NCBI RefSeq assembly: GCF_001425835.1
Contig: NZ_LMDP01000002.1
Coordinates: forward strand, 1,179,841-1,243,840
Reading direction: 5' to 3'
DNA length: 64,000 nucleotides
Source: Afipia sp. Root123D2
GTDB lineage: Bacteria > Pseudomonadota > Alphaproteobacteria > Rhizobiales > Xanthobacteraceae
In this document: positions 1 to 8,265 of the stretch, piece by piece
Layout: every line of letters starts with the position of its first letter
How positions within the stretch are numbered: the stretch's first letter is position 1
Translations under genes and position numbers: made by a program
Notes under the pieces: generated by a model
Seen by the model: only the letters and a program-made list of their open reading frames with translations
Databases searched by the model: none
What the model was told of the DNA's origin: nothing

Positions 1-779
1 ACCTGCTGCGCGATGCGCGCGCCGAGGGACCGCGCGTGATGTTCTCGATGGCGATGTGGATGGCGGCGCTGGTCGCGCCGATCCAGATTTTCGCCGGGGA
101 CCAGCACGGCCTCAACACCCTCGAATATCAGCCGGCCAAGGTGATGGCGATGGAAGGCCACTTCCAGAGTCATCCCGACGGCGCGCCGCTGATCCTGTTC
201 GGCTGGCCCGACCAGAACGCCGGCGAAGTGAAATATTCGATCGAGATCCCGAAGGCGTCGTCGCTGATCCTGAAACATTCGCTCGATGCGCCGCTCGCGG
301 GCCTCGACACCATCAAGCGCGCCGACTGGCCCAACGTGCCGCTGGTGTTCTGGTCGTTCCGCATCATGGTTGGATTGGGCTTCCTGATGCTCGGCATCGG
401 CCTCCTGAGCCTGTTCGCGCGCTGGCGCGGCCAGCTCTATCACTGGCCGTGGCTGCATCGCTTCGCGCTGGCGATGGGACCGGCGGGCTTCATCGCCGTG
501 CTGGCGGGCTGGGTCACGACCGAGGCCGGACGGCAGCCGTGGACGGTCTACGGCATGTTGCGCACCGCCGACTCGGCGTCGCCGCTCGCAGCCCCCGCCG
601 TGGCGACGTCGCTGCTCGCCTTCGTCATCGTCTACTTCATCGTGTTCGGTATGGGCGTATTCTATATCCTTCGCCTGATGGCGCACCCGCCGCACCACGG
701 CGAGGAAGGCCCACGCGCCGACATGCCGGCGCGCGCGTCCGGCATCACGCCGGCCGGCGGCGCACACGGACACGGGTGA
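1..779 (+). CDS. cydA: cytochrome bd-type quinol oxidase subunit I, C-terminal part (gene starts before the window)
   Basis: This is the C-terminal part of the haem-carrying subunit of a bd-type (cyanide-insensitive, CioA-like) terminal oxidase, an inner-membrane enzyme that oxidises quinol and reduces oxygen to water. The reading frame is already open at base 3, so the gene begins upstream. The conserved stretch GDQHGLNTLEYQPAKVMAME is followed by at least three hydrophobic segments, and the C terminus is rich in histidine and glycine. The subunit II gene follows after 3 bases, so they are one operon. The family assignment is firm; the CioA rather than CydA subtype is an inference because the Q-loop lies outside the window. 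Confidence 0.95.
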   Translation, partial: LLRDARAEGPRVMFSMAMWMAALVAPIQIFAGDQHGLNTLEYQPAKVMAMEGHFQSHPDGAPLILFGWPDQNAGEVKYSIEIPKASSLILKHSLDAPLAGLDTIKRADWPNVPLVFWSFRIMVGLGFLMLGIGLLSLFARWRGQLYHWPWLHRFALAMGPAGFIAVLAGWVTTEAGRQPWTVYGMLRTADSASPLAAPAVATSLLAFVIVYFIVFGMGVFYILRLMAHPPHHGEEGPRADMPARASGITPAGGAHGHG

Positions 780-782
780 CTC

Positions 783-1793
783 ATGGATCATCTGTTCGAC
801 ATCGCGACGATCTGGGCCTTCATCATCGCCTTCGCCGTGTTCATGTATGTCGTGATGGACGGCTTCGATCTCGGGCTCGGCATGTTGTTTCCGCTGTTTC
901 CCGACAAGCGCGACCGCGACGTCATGATGAATTCCGTCGCGCCGGTGTGGGACGGCAACGAGACCTGGCTGGTGCTCGGCGGCGGCGGCTTGATGGCGGC
1001 GTTTCCGCTGGCCTACGCGATCCTGATGCCGGCGCTCTACACGCCGATCATCGCCATGCTGATCGGGCTGGTGTTTCGCGGCGTCGCCTTTGAATTTCGC
1101 TGGCGCGCGCATCGCGAACGCAACCACTGGGACCTCGCCTTCGCCGCCGGCTCGCTGGTCGCGACGCTGGCGCAGGGCATCGCGCTCGGCGCGATCCTGC
1201 AAGGCGTGCATGTCGAGGGACGGCATTACGCCGGCGGCTGGTGGGACTGGCTGACGCCGTTCAGCATCCTGACCGGGCTGGCGCTGGTCGCAGGCTACGG
1301 CCTGCTCGGCGCAACCTGGCTGGTGATGAAAACCACCGGCGCCTTGCGCGATCACGCCTATCGTCTCAGCCTGTGGCTGATGATCGCCACGCTCGTTGCG
1401 ATCGGCGCGGTCAGCATCGCGACGCCGTTCCTCGAGGGCGATTACTGGCGGCGCTGGTTCGAATGGCCGAACATCCTGTTCACCGCACCGATTCCGATCG
1501 CGGTCGCCGCCGTGACGCTGCTGTTAATGCGCGCCATCGCCAACAAGCGCGACTATCAGCCGTTCTTCCTGTCGCTCGCGCTGTTCCTGCTGTCCTATGC
1601 CGGGCTCGGCGTCAGCATGTGGCCGCATATCGTGCCGCAGAGCGTCACCATCTGGCAGGCCGCGGCGCCGGACGGCAGCCTCTATTTCATGATCGTCGGC
1701 GTCGCCATTCTGGTCCCGATCATTCTCGCCTACACCGCATGGGCCTACTGGGTGTTTCGCGGCAAGGTCGATCCCAATACCGGCTATCACTGA
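783..1793 (+). CDS. cydB: cytochrome bd-type quinol oxidase subunit II
   Basis: CydB/CioB, the second integral-membrane subunit of the bd oxidase, pairs with subunit I and stabilises the haem site. At 336 residues it has the usual family length. It shows the typical N-terminal helix, the MDGFDLGLGMLFP motif at about residues 20-32, the conserved WDGNETWLVLGGG segment near residues 50-65, and about eight hydrophobic helices. It begins 3 bases after the subunit I stop codon, which implies translational coupling. A 43-residue accessory subunit follows at once, completing a three-gene oxidase operon. Confidence 0.97.
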   Translation: MDHLFDIATIWAFIIAFAVFMYVVMDGFDLGLGMLFPLFPDKRDRDVMMNSVAPVWDGNETWLVLGGGGLMAAFPLAYAILMPALYTPIIAMLIGLVFRGVAFEFRWRAHRERNHWDLAFAAGSLVATLAQGIALGAILQGVHVEGRHYAGGWWDWLTPFSILTGLALVAGYGLLGATWLVMKTTGALRDHAYRLSLWLMIATLVAIGAVSIATPFLEGDYWRRWFEWPNILFTAPIPIAVAAVTLLLMRAIANKRDYQPFFLSLALFLLSYAGLGVSMWPHIVPQSVTIWQAAAPDGSLYFMIVGVAILVPIILAYTAWAYWVFRGKVDPNTGYH

Positions 1794-1806
1794 TGGGCTG
1801 TCACTG

Positions 1807-1938
1807 ATGGCACCGCGCGAGCCGCCGCAGACGCCGCTGACGAAGCGGCTGATCTGGTTCGTGGCGCTGTGGGCGCTCGGTGTCGGCGCCGTCACACTGG
1901 TGTCATTCCTCCTGCGGCTGTGGATCGCGCCGCATTGA
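1807..1938 (+). CDS. small membrane subunit of bd oxidase, DUF2474-like (43 aa)
   Basis: The ATG at 1807 opens a 43-codon frame with a short polar N terminus containing PPQTPLTKRLIW and one hydrophobic helix of about 20 residues ending in LRLWIAPH. Single-helix proteins of the DUF2474 type are known directly downstream of cydB/cioB and are thought to act as a third oxidase subunit, like CydX or CydP. Size, topology and the 13-base gap after cydB all fit. It is too short for ordinary gene callers. The family name is from memory of the pattern, not from a search. Confidence 0.8.
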   Translation: MAPREPPQTPLTKRLIWFVALWALGVGAVTLVSFLLRLWIAPH

Positions 1939-1978
1939 ATGAGTGTGGCGCACCAGCGACGCCAAAAACGTGATGCCA

Positions 1979-2124
1979 TCCCTCCCCCTTGTTGGGAGGG
2001 TCGGCTGAGCGAAGCGAGGCCGGGGTGGGGGTCAGCCTTGCGCCAAACGTTCGCTTCGATCCCCCACCCGACACATCGCTCGCTTCGCTCTCGATGCGCC
2101 ACCCTCCCCACAAGGGGGGAGGGA
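1979..2124. repeat. palindromic intergenic element in a 381-bp gap
   Basis: The gap between the oxidase operon and the L,D-transpeptidase has no gene. It holds a 146-bp element whose ends are a 23-24 bp near-perfect inverted repeat (1979-2001 and 2101-2124). Inside is a second pair of arms, AGCGAAGCGAGG and its near-complement. Elements of this CCCTCCCC type are common between genes in Bradyrhizobium relatives. A separate short hairpin (CTCTCC...GGAGAG) lies near 2165-2187. The element can fold as RNA and may end the oxidase transcript. Confidence 0.75.
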
Positions 2125-2319
2125 TGAAGAGCAGTCCGTTCCAAATTCACGATGAGAAATCTTCTCCTCTCCGTTTACGGGGAGAGGGAGTCCAGACCGC
2201 CGCAACCGACGCTTAAATTTTGAATCGCCCTATTTGAAACATGCCCCGCCCCCGCCCGCATGACTTGCCAGCCCGGCGATGGTAATGTTTGATACCGGAC
2301 ACACTCGCAGGGGGTCCAC

Positions 2320-2919
2320 ATGGCGCGATTTCGGCTTCTCGGTTTGATCGCGGTTCTGGCAGCCGCGGCGATGGCGTCGCCGACCGCATTCGCGCAACGC
2401 GACAACACCCAGCTCGGCGATCAGCCCGGCTACGTGCCGAGCGAAGCCGAAGAACAGCTGCCGCCCGAATTCCAGCGCACCATGGTCTACTACCGCACCA
2501 CGGAAGCGCCGGGCACCATCATCATCAGCACCTCGGAACGCTTCCTCTATGTCGTTCAGGGCGGCGGCCGCGCCTTGCGTTACGGCATCGGCGTCGGCCG
2601 CGAAGGCTTCCAGTGGCAGGGCCTGATGACGATCACGCGCAAGGCCGAGTGGCCGGACTGGACGCCGCCGCCGGAAATGATCGCACGCCAGCCCTATCTG
2701 CCCCGCTTCATGGCCGGCGGCCCCGGCAACCCGATGGGCGCCGCAGCACTTTATCTCGGCACCACGGTTTACCGCATTCACGGCACCAACCAGCCGCAGA
2801 CCATCGGCAGCGCCGTGTCGTCGGGATGCTTCCGCCTCGTCAATGCCGATGTCGCCGATCTCTATCACCGCATTCCTGTCGGCACCAAGGTGATCGTGCG
2901 GCAGAAGCCGCAAATCTGA
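2320..2919 (+). CDS. L,D-transpeptidase (YkuD family)
   Basis: Periplasmic enzyme that forms 3-3 peptidoglycan cross-links or attaches proteins to peptidoglycan. The 199-residue product begins with a signal peptide (hydrophobic core at residues 5-24, cleavage probably after FAQ). The YkuD catalytic signature is complete: His154-Gly-Thr, then Ser167-Ser-Gly-Cys170-Phe-Arg172, where Cys170 is the nucleophile. It stands alone, with a 60-bp gap to the next gene. Nitrobacteraceae carry many paralogues, so the exact role (structural cross-linking or lipoprotein anchoring) cannot be told. Confidence 0.93.
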   Translation: MARFRLLGLIAVLAAAAMASPTAFAQRDNTQLGDQPGYVPSEAEEQLPPEFQRTMVYYRTTEAPGTIIISTSERFLYVVQGGGRALRYGIGVGREGFQWQGLMTITRKAEWPDWTPPPEMIARQPYLPRFMAGGPGNPMGAAALYLGTTVYRIHGTNQPQTIGSAVSSGCFRLVNADVADLYHRIPVGTKVIVRQKPQI

Positions 2920-2980
2920 TTACGACACTTCCGCTCCCGCACCGCGCTCCGCATCACGGACTTTTCGAGCGAGACACATC

Positions 2981-4033
2981 ATGTTCAAACGTATTCCACG
3001 CACCTTCCGGTCGGGACTGCTGCTCGGCTCGATCCTCGCCCTGATCGTCGCAGCAATCGCCATCACCTATGAGCGCTACGATACCCGGACGCTGAAACGC
3101 ACCCTGCGGCGCGACGCCGTGCTGTGCGGCGTCAACACCGGCCTGCCCGGCTTCTCCAATCCTGACGCGCAGGGCAAATGGTCCGGCTTCGACGTCGACA
3201 TCTGCCGCGCGGTCGCCTCCGCGATCTTCGACGATCCCACCAAGGTGAAGTTCGTGCCGCTCGACGCCAACGAGCGTTTCAAGGAGTTGCAGAGTCGCAA
3301 GATCGACATCCTGTCGCGCAACTCGACCTGGAGCATGTCGCGCGAGACCGACTACGGGCTGAACTTCGCCGCGGTGTCGTATTATGACGGCCAGGGCTTC
3401 ATGGTGCCGCGCGCGCGCAACCTCGAGTCCGCGCTGGCGCTCAGCGGCAGCAAGGTCTGCGTCCAGAACAGCACCACCACGCAGCTCAACCTTGCCGACT
3501 ACTTTCGCGCCAACAACATCAAATTCGAGGAAGTCAAATTCGGCAACCTCAACGAGGTGCTGAAAGCCTATGAAAGCGACCAGTGCGACACGCTGACCGC
3601 CGACGTCTCGCAGCTTTATGCACTGCGGCTGAAACTCGGCCACCCCGCCGACCATGTCATCCTGCCCGACGTGATCTCCAAGGAGCCGCTGGCGCCGGTG
3701 GTCCGCCAGCGCGACGACGACTGGCTGCTGATCGTGAAGTGGACCGTCTACGCCATGCTCAACGCCGAGGAACTCGGCATCACCTCGAAGAACATCGACG
3801 AGGCGCTGAAATCCAAGAAGCCGGACGTGATGCGGCTGGTCGGCACCGACGGCGCGTTCGGCGAAGAACTCGGGCTGACCCGCGACTGGGCGGCGCGCAT
3901 CATCCGCCATGTCGGCAATTACGGCGAGGTCTACGACCGCAATGTCGGCGTCGGGTCGCCGCTCAAGATTCCGCGCGGGTTGAATCATTTGTGGAGCGGC
4001 GGCGGCATCCAGTACGCCCCGCCGATCAGGTAG
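2981..4033 (+). CDS. amino-acid ABC transporter periplasmic binding protein (AapJ/BztA-like)
   Basis: Type II periplasmic solute-binding protein of the polar/general L-amino-acid class (350 aa). After one N-terminal hydrophobic segment (about residues 12-32), the mature domain opens with LCGVNTGLPGFSNPDAQGKW, then FDVDICRAVASAIF and the ligand-loop ILSRNSTWSMSRE, all typical of AapJ. No permease or ATPase gene is beside it, so it is an orphan binding protein that may feed a transporter encoded elsewhere. The N-terminal segment lacks a clear cleavage site and could remain as a membrane anchor. Confidence 0.9.
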   Translation: MFKRIPRTFRSGLLLGSILALIVAAIAITYERYDTRTLKRTLRRDAVLCGVNTGLPGFSNPDAQGKWSGFDVDICRAVASAIFDDPTKVKFVPLDANERFKELQSRKIDILSRNSTWSMSRETDYGLNFAAVSYYDGQGFMVPRARNLESALALSGSKVCVQNSTTTQLNLADYFRANNIKFEEVKFGNLNEVLKAYESDQCDTLTADVSQLYALRLKLGHPADHVILPDVISKEPLAPVVRQRDDDWLLIVKWTVYAMLNAEELGITSKNIDEALKSKKPDVMRLVGTDGAFGEELGLTRDWAARIIRHVGNYGEVYDRNVGVGSPLKIPRGLNHLWSGGGIQYAPPIR

Positions 4034-4067
4034 GGCGTTTTCCAGCCGTCACTACGTTCGCAAGATT

Positions 4068-4190
4068 GTCATGGCCGGGCTTGTCCCGGCCATCTCGCTT
4101 AGGAGAGCACTGTGCCCACCGGATCCGGGTCACCGGGACATAGGCGAGCGAAGCGACGCCGTTCTTCGAACGGCTATGCCCGGTGACGAC
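4068..4190. repeat. 123-bp dispersed repeat, copy 1
   Basis: This stretch is nearly identical to the reverse complement of 21733-21857. It starts with the perfect hairpin ATGGCCGGG-CTTGTC-CCGGCCAT-like arm pair and ends with GCGACGCCGTTCTTCGAACG followed by GCTATGCCCGGTGACGAC. Shorter pieces of the same family occur at 9696-9811 and 10245-10293. The rest of the gap, 4191-4342, holds a second repeat type whose GCTGATCCGGGGCCG and CGCTGCGCAGCATCCGGG blocks recur at 27325-27377. Confidence 0.8.
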
Positions 4191-4342
4191 AATGAGTGTG
4201 AGGTGAGCGTGCCCCGGACGCGGTGCGACGTTCTTCACGCCGCTCCGCTGATCCGGGGCCGTTCCACGCATTGAATTCTCAACGGTCCCGGATCAGCAGC
4301 GCACCACTTGCGCGCTGCGCAGCATCCGGGACACACCGACGC

Positions 4343-5479
4343 TCAATAGTTCTTCAGCCGCGCCAGCTGGTCGGCGTGGAAATTGGTGTCGCCGAACAGT
4401 TCCTGACAGACCCGCGCGCGCTTCATGAAAAAGCCGATGTCGAACTGGTCGGTCATGCCCATGCCGCCGTGCATCTGCACCGCTTCCTGAACCGCGAGCG
4501 TCGCGGTCGATCCCGCCTTGGCCTTGGCGACGGCGACCGCCGCAGCGGCGTGCTCGAAATCAGTATCGAGCAACTGCAGCGCCTTCATCACCGCGGCGCG
4601 GGTGACTTCAAGCTCGCAATACAGATGCGCGGCGCGATGCTGCAACGCCTGGAATTCGCCGATCAGTTTGCCGAACTGCTTGCGCTCCTTGAGATACGCC
4701 ACCGTGCGCGCGAATGCCTCTTCGCCCGCGCCGACCATTTCGGACGCCACCGCGGCGCGGCCGACATTGAGAATACCGTCCAGCAGCGCACCGCCCTGAT
4801 CGACCTCGCCGAGCACACTGTCGGCATCGACATCGACATCGAACTCGATGCGCGCCGCGTTGTGGGCATCGACCATCGCGGTACGCTCGACCGCAACGCC
4901 TTTGGCTTTCGGATCGACCAGAAACAGCGTCAGGCCGTCGCGCTCCCCTGCTTTTCCGGCGCTGCGCGCGGCGACGATCAAGAGATCCGAGACGTGGCCG
5001 TCGACCACCATCGCCTTGGCGCCCTTCAACTTGAAGCCGTTGCCCGAACGCGTCGCCTGCATCGCGGTCTGCAATGGACGATGCTTCGCGCCTTCATCGA
5101 CCGCGAGCGAGGCGATCAGGCTGCCGTTGGCGATGCGGCCGAGATACTCGGACTTCTGAGCGGCGCTGCCGCCACGCGACAGCGCGGTTGCCGCCAATAC
5201 AGCGGTCGAGAGAAACGGCGACGGCATCAGCGTGCGGCCGATTTCCTCCATCACCACGCCGGCCTCGACGCAGCCGAGCCCGCTGCCGCCGAATTCTTCC
5301 GGCACCAGCAGGCCGGACAGCCCCATCTCGGCAAACGCGGTCCACAATTCGCGCGAAAAGCCAGTGGCGTCTTTCGTGTCGCGCAACTGGCGCAGATGGC
5401 TGACCGGCGCCTTGTCGCCGATCAGGCCGCGCGCGCTGTCGCGCAGCATCGATTGTTCTTCATTGAGGACGAGGGCCAT
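4343..5479 (-). CDS. acyl-CoA dehydrogenase (second gene of pair)
   Basis: FAD-dependent acyl-CoA dehydrogenase of 378 residues, introducing an alpha-beta double bond into an acyl-CoA and passing electrons to ETF. The three-domain layout is visible: helical N-terminal domain starting MALVLNEEQSMLRDSARGLI, a middle beta domain, and the C-terminal domain with QMHGGMGMTDQFDIGFFMKR near the end. It lies downstream of a second acyl-CoA dehydrogenase on the same strand, separated by 172 bp of palindromic repeats. Such pairs often act together on branched, aromatic or steroid acyl-CoAs; the substrate cannot be inferred here. Confidence 0.93.
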   Translation of the reverse strand: MALVLNEEQSMLRDSARGLIGDKAPVSHLRQLRDTKDATGFSRELWTAFAEMGLSGLLVPEEFGGSGLGCVEAGVVMEEIGRTLMPSPFLSTAVLAATALSRGGSAAQKSEYLGRIANGSLIASLAVDEGAKHRPLQTAMQATRSGNGFKLKGAKAMVVDGHVSDLLIVAARSAGKAGERDGLTLFLVDPKAKGVAVERTAMVDAHNAARIEFDVDVDADSVLGEVDQGGALLDGILNVGRAAVASEMVGAGEEAFARTVAYLKERKQFGKLIGEFQALQHRAAHLYCELEVTRAAVMKALQLLDTDFEHAAAAVAVAKAKAGSTATLAVQEAVQMHGGMGMTDQFDIGFFMKRARVCQELFGDTNFHADQLARLKNY

Positions 5480-5540
5480 ATGAGTGATCCTGAAATCTGT
5501 TTTGTCGTTGTGTCGCGACTTGCGGATGAACTGGCTATTT

Positions 5541-5632
5541 CGTCATGCCCGGGCTTGTCCCGGGCATCCACGTCTTTCCTGGTGCGATATCGCTAAGACG
5601 TGGATGGCCGGAATAAATCCGGCCATGACAAC
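5541..5632. repeat. cluster of three short hairpins between the acyl-CoA dehydrogenases
   Basis: Three consecutive inverted repeats lie here: ATGCCCGGG/CCCGGGCAT (5545-5567), CACGTCTT/AAGACGTG (about 5570-5603), and ATGGCCGGA/TCCGGCCAT (5605-5627). They belong to the same Bradyrhizobium-type intergenic repeat set as 4068-4190 and may stabilise or end the upstream acyl-CoA dehydrogenase message. Confidence 0.7.
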
Positions 5633-5651
5633 GCGGGTTGATTGAACACCG

Positions 5652-6836
5652 CTACGCTCCCGGCAGATCGAGAATCCGCTTGGCGACGATGCCGAGCATC
5701 ACCTCGCTGGTGCCGCCCTCGATTGAGTTGGCCTTGGTGCGCAACCACGCGCGCGGCGCCGCGCCCTCCTTCGAGCGTGGGCTTTCCCATTCCAGCGCGT
5801 CGATGCCGCCGGCCGACATCAGCAGTTCGTGGCGGCGCTTGTTCAGTTCGGTGCCGTAATATTTCAACGCCGACGAATAGGCCGGATGGCCCTGCCCGGA
5901 TTTCGCCAGATCGACGGCGCGCTCAGCGGCACAGCGCAGCGCCGCCTCGTCGATCTCGAACGATGCGATCTGGCCGCGCAGCATCGGATCTTCCAGACGG
6001 CCCTGCTCGTCGGCGCCGATTGAATCCGCCGCCACCTGACCGAGCGGACGGTTGCCGCCGCGTTCGCCCATGCCGGAAATCATCGCGCGCTCGTGCTGCA
6101 GCAGATACTTCGCGACATCCCAGCCGCGATTGACCGTGCCCAGCACATGCGACTTCGGCACCCGCACATTGTCGAAGAAGGTTTCGCAGAACGGCGACTT
6201 GCCGGAAATCAGCAGGATCGGCTTGGTCGAGACGCCTTTCGACGCCATGTCGAACAGGATGAAGCTGATGCCGTCGTGCTTCTTTGCGGTGGCGTCGGTG
6301 CGCACCAGACAGAATATCCAGTCGGCGAAATTCGCATAGGACGTCCAGATCTTCTGGCCGTTGATGATGAAATCGTCGCCGTCGCTTTCGGCGCGCGTTT
6401 GCAGCGAGGCGAGGTCCGAACCCGCGTTCGGCTCCGAATAGCCCTGACACCAGCGGATCAGACCGGCGGTGATCTTCGGCAGATGCTCGCGCTTCTGTTC
6501 GTCAGTGCCGTATTTCAGCAGCGCCGGGCCGAGCATCGAAATGCCGAACGACACCAGCGGCAGCCGTGCCGAGATCGCCGCCATTTCCGCGCGCAGGATT
6601 TTTGTTTCATCGGCATCGAGGCCGCCGCCGCCGTATTCCTTCGGCCAGTGCGGCACGGTCCAGCCTTTATCGCGCATCCGCTCGAACCAGACGCGCTGCG
6701 GCTCGGATGCAAATTTGGCATTGCGGCCGCCCCAGAACGTGTCCTCGTCATTCACCATCGGCTGGCGCATTTCCGGCGGACAATTCGCCGCCAGCCATGC
6801 GCGCGTCTCGGCGCGGAATTTTTCCAGATCTGCCAT
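5652..6836 (-). CDS. acyl-CoA dehydrogenase (first gene of pair)
   Basis: A 394-residue acyl-CoA dehydrogenase. The start is set at the ATG of MADLEKFRAETRAWLAANCP because a GAGGA ribosome site lies 8 bases upstream; a longer in-frame reading exists but has no such site. Typical motifs are RWCQGYSEPNAGSDLASLQT (substrate/FAD contact region), GQKIWTSYA, the helix LLQHERAMISG, and a C-terminal EGGTSEVMLGIVAKRILDLP that caps the FAD site. With the dehydrogenase downstream it probably forms one functional unit. The substrate is unknown. Confidence 0.95.
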   Translation of the reverse strand: MADLEKFRAETRAWLAANCPPEMRQPMVNDEDTFWGGRNAKFASEPQRVWFERMRDKGWTVPHWPKEYGGGGLDADETKILRAEMAAISARLPLVSFGISMLGPALLKYGTDEQKREHLPKITAGLIRWCQGYSEPNAGSDLASLQTRAESDGDDFIINGQKIWTSYANFADWIFCLVRTDATAKKHDGISFILFDMASKGVSTKPILLISGKSPFCETFFDNVRVPKSHVLGTVNRGWDVAKYLLQHERAMISGMGERGGNRPLGQVAADSIGADEQGRLEDPMLRGQIASFEIDEAALRCAAERAVDLAKSGQGHPAYSSALKYYGTELNKRRHELLMSAGGIDALEWESPRSKEGAAPRAWLRTKANSIEGGTSEVMLGIVAKRILDLPGA

Positions 6837-6991
6837 CTGCATTATCCTCGATCGTTTCGGCGCAGCGCCACACGCCGCCTCCGTTGCCATTTGCCGCGAC
6901 TGTAACGGCGGCTTGGCGGATTTCAATATCCGTCGATGGCATGCCGCCGTGAACCGGATAAGATCACGTTTGCGCGGCTAGAGATCTTGTC

Positions 6992-7041
6992 TTGACGCGT
7001 TTTCTTCACGCGAACCGGTATCCACTTCGCTCGAAAACGCT
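6992..7041. repeat. 50-bp hairpin repeat, copy 1
   Basis: The block TTGACGCGTTTTCTTCACGC continues to GCTCGAAAACGCT and is repeated with few changes at 8216-8265. Its ends GCGTTTTC and GAAAACGC are complementary, so it can fold into a hairpin. It sits just upstream of the carboxymuconolactone decarboxylase-family gene. Confidence 0.8.
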
Positions 7042-7073
7042 TTAATCGACGTTTCAAACAACCGAGGAAACCC

Positions 7074-7619
7074 ATGCGCCCGATCTTTCTTCCGCCTGGC
7101 GAAATGAACGCCGACCAGCAGGCGATCTTCGACGAATGTGCCGCCGGCAAGCGCGGCCGCGTCACGCCGCCGCTGCGCGCGTGGATTCACAGTCCCGAGA
7201 TGGCGCGCCACACCCAGCGGCTCGGCCAGTTCCTGCGCTACGACACGACGCTCGGCGCGCGCCTGTCCGAGCTTGCGATCCTCGTCACCGCGCGGCACTG
7301 GACCGCGCATTACGAATGGTACGCGCACAAGACAATGGCGCTCGATGCCGGACTCGATCCCGCGATCATCGACGCGATCCGCGACCGCCACGTGCCGGAT
7401 TTCGACGATCCGAAGGCGCAGCTGGTCTACGAGTTCAGCGAGGCGCTGCACGAAAACCAGGTCGTGCCCAAGCCGCTGTACGACAAGGCGATCGAGATGC
7501 TCGGCAAGCGGGGCGTGATCGAGCTGATCGGGCTGCTCGGCTACTACACGCTGGTGTCGATGACGCTGAACACGTTCGAGTTCGACCTGCCCGAAGGCGA
7601 AACATCCGAGCTTGCGTGA
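7074..7619 (+). CDS. carboxymuconolactone decarboxylase (CMD/AhpD-like) family protein
   Basis: A 181-residue all-helical protein of the CMD family. The core helix RLSELAILVTARHWTAHYEWYAHK contains the family's His and Glu positions, but the CxxC pair of true AhpD peroxidase partners is absent. A redox-thiol role is therefore unlikely, and a decarboxylase- or hydrolase-like role is more plausible. The N terminus (MRPIFLPPGEMNADQQAIFD) is the form common in this group. The downstream dioxygenase-fold gene is 53 bases away on the same strand, suggesting a two-gene unit, possibly for degrading a cyclic or aromatic acid. Exact substrate unknown. Confidence 0.85.
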   Translation: MRPIFLPPGEMNADQQAIFDECAAGKRGRVTPPLRAWIHSPEMARHTQRLGQFLRYDTTLGARLSELAILVTARHWTAHYEWYAHKTMALDAGLDPAIIDAIRDRHVPDFDDPKAQLVYEFSEALHENQVVPKPLYDKAIEMLGKRGVIELIGLLGYYTLVSMTLNTFEFDLPEGETSELA

Positions 7620-7672
7620 GGCGATTTCCGGTATAGATGACGATCAGCCATCCGGCCTGAATCGGAGTCCCC

Positions 7673-8197
7673 ATGCCCGCCGAGACCCACCCGCGCACCG
7701 CGCGCCCCACGGCCGAACCCATCGCCGCCGGGACGCGGATCGGCCATGTCCATCTGAAGGTGTCGGATATCGAGCGCGCATTGTCGTTCTATCACGGCGT
7801 GCTCGGCTTCCAGATCATGCAGCGGATGGGCGACCAGGCGGCGTTCATTTCGGCGGGCGGCTATCACCACCACATCGGGCTCAACACCTGGGAGAGCAAG
7901 GGCGGCAAGCCGCCGCCGCCCGGCACCACCGGGCTGTTTCACACCGCGATTCTTTATCCGACCCGCGCGGCGCTGGCCGATGCGCTGCATCGCGTGCTGG
8001 CGGTGGGCATTGCGCTCGACGGCGCCAGCGACCACGGCGTCAGCGAAGCGCTCTATCTGCGCGATCCCGACGACAACGGCGTCGAGCTTTATCGCGACCG
8101 GCCGGAGAGCGAATGGCCGCGCAGCGCGGATGGGACGCTGGCGATGTTCACCAAGCGTCTTGATGTCGAGGCACTGCTGCGAGATCGCGACAGCTGA
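7673..8197 (+). CDS. VOC-superfamily (glyoxalase / extradiol dioxygenase-fold) protein
   Basis: A 174-residue vicinal-oxygen-chelate protein resembling CatE-type catechol 2,3-dioxygenases. The first module carries HVHLKVSDIERALSFYHGVLG with the probable metal-binding His, a HHHIGLNTWES strand, and LRDPDDNGVELY with the probable Glu ligand. There is only one pair of modules, so this is a small VOC enzyme, not a classical 300-residue extradiol dioxygenase. It probably shares a transcript with the CMD-family gene before it. The reaction cannot be assigned from sequence alone. Confidence 0.85.
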   Translation: MPAETHPRTARPTAEPIAAGTRIGHVHLKVSDIERALSFYHGVLGFQIMQRMGDQAAFISAGGYHHHIGLNTWESKGGKPPPPGTTGLFHTAILYPTRAALADALHRVLAVGIALDGASDHGVSEALYLRDPDDNGVELYRDRPESEWPRSADGTLAMFTKRLDVEALLRDRDS

Positions 8198-8215
8198 TTA
8201 TGTCGCTGTTTTACT

Positions 8216-8265
8216 TTGACGCGTTTTCTTGACGCGAACCGGTCCCCACTTCGCTCGAAAACGCT
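8216..8265. repeat. 50-bp hairpin repeat, copy 2
   Basis: Second copy of the element at 6992-7041, in the same orientation and differing at a few positions. It lies between the convergent VOC gene and MFS gene and overlaps the MFS stop codon by 2 bases, so it probably forms part of both 3' ends. Confidence 0.8.

Noticed and set aside
1979..2124. Possible CRISPR array or riboswitch in the repeat-rich gap
   Set aside because: Only one pair of inverted arms and no regularly spaced direct repeats or spacers; no Cas genes in the window.
4223..5596. 457-codon plus-strand open frame over the acyl-CoA dehydrogenase
   Set aside because: It is antisense to a clear acyl-CoA dehydrogenase; its Arg/His/Glu-rich translation is the usual shadow of GC-rich codon use.
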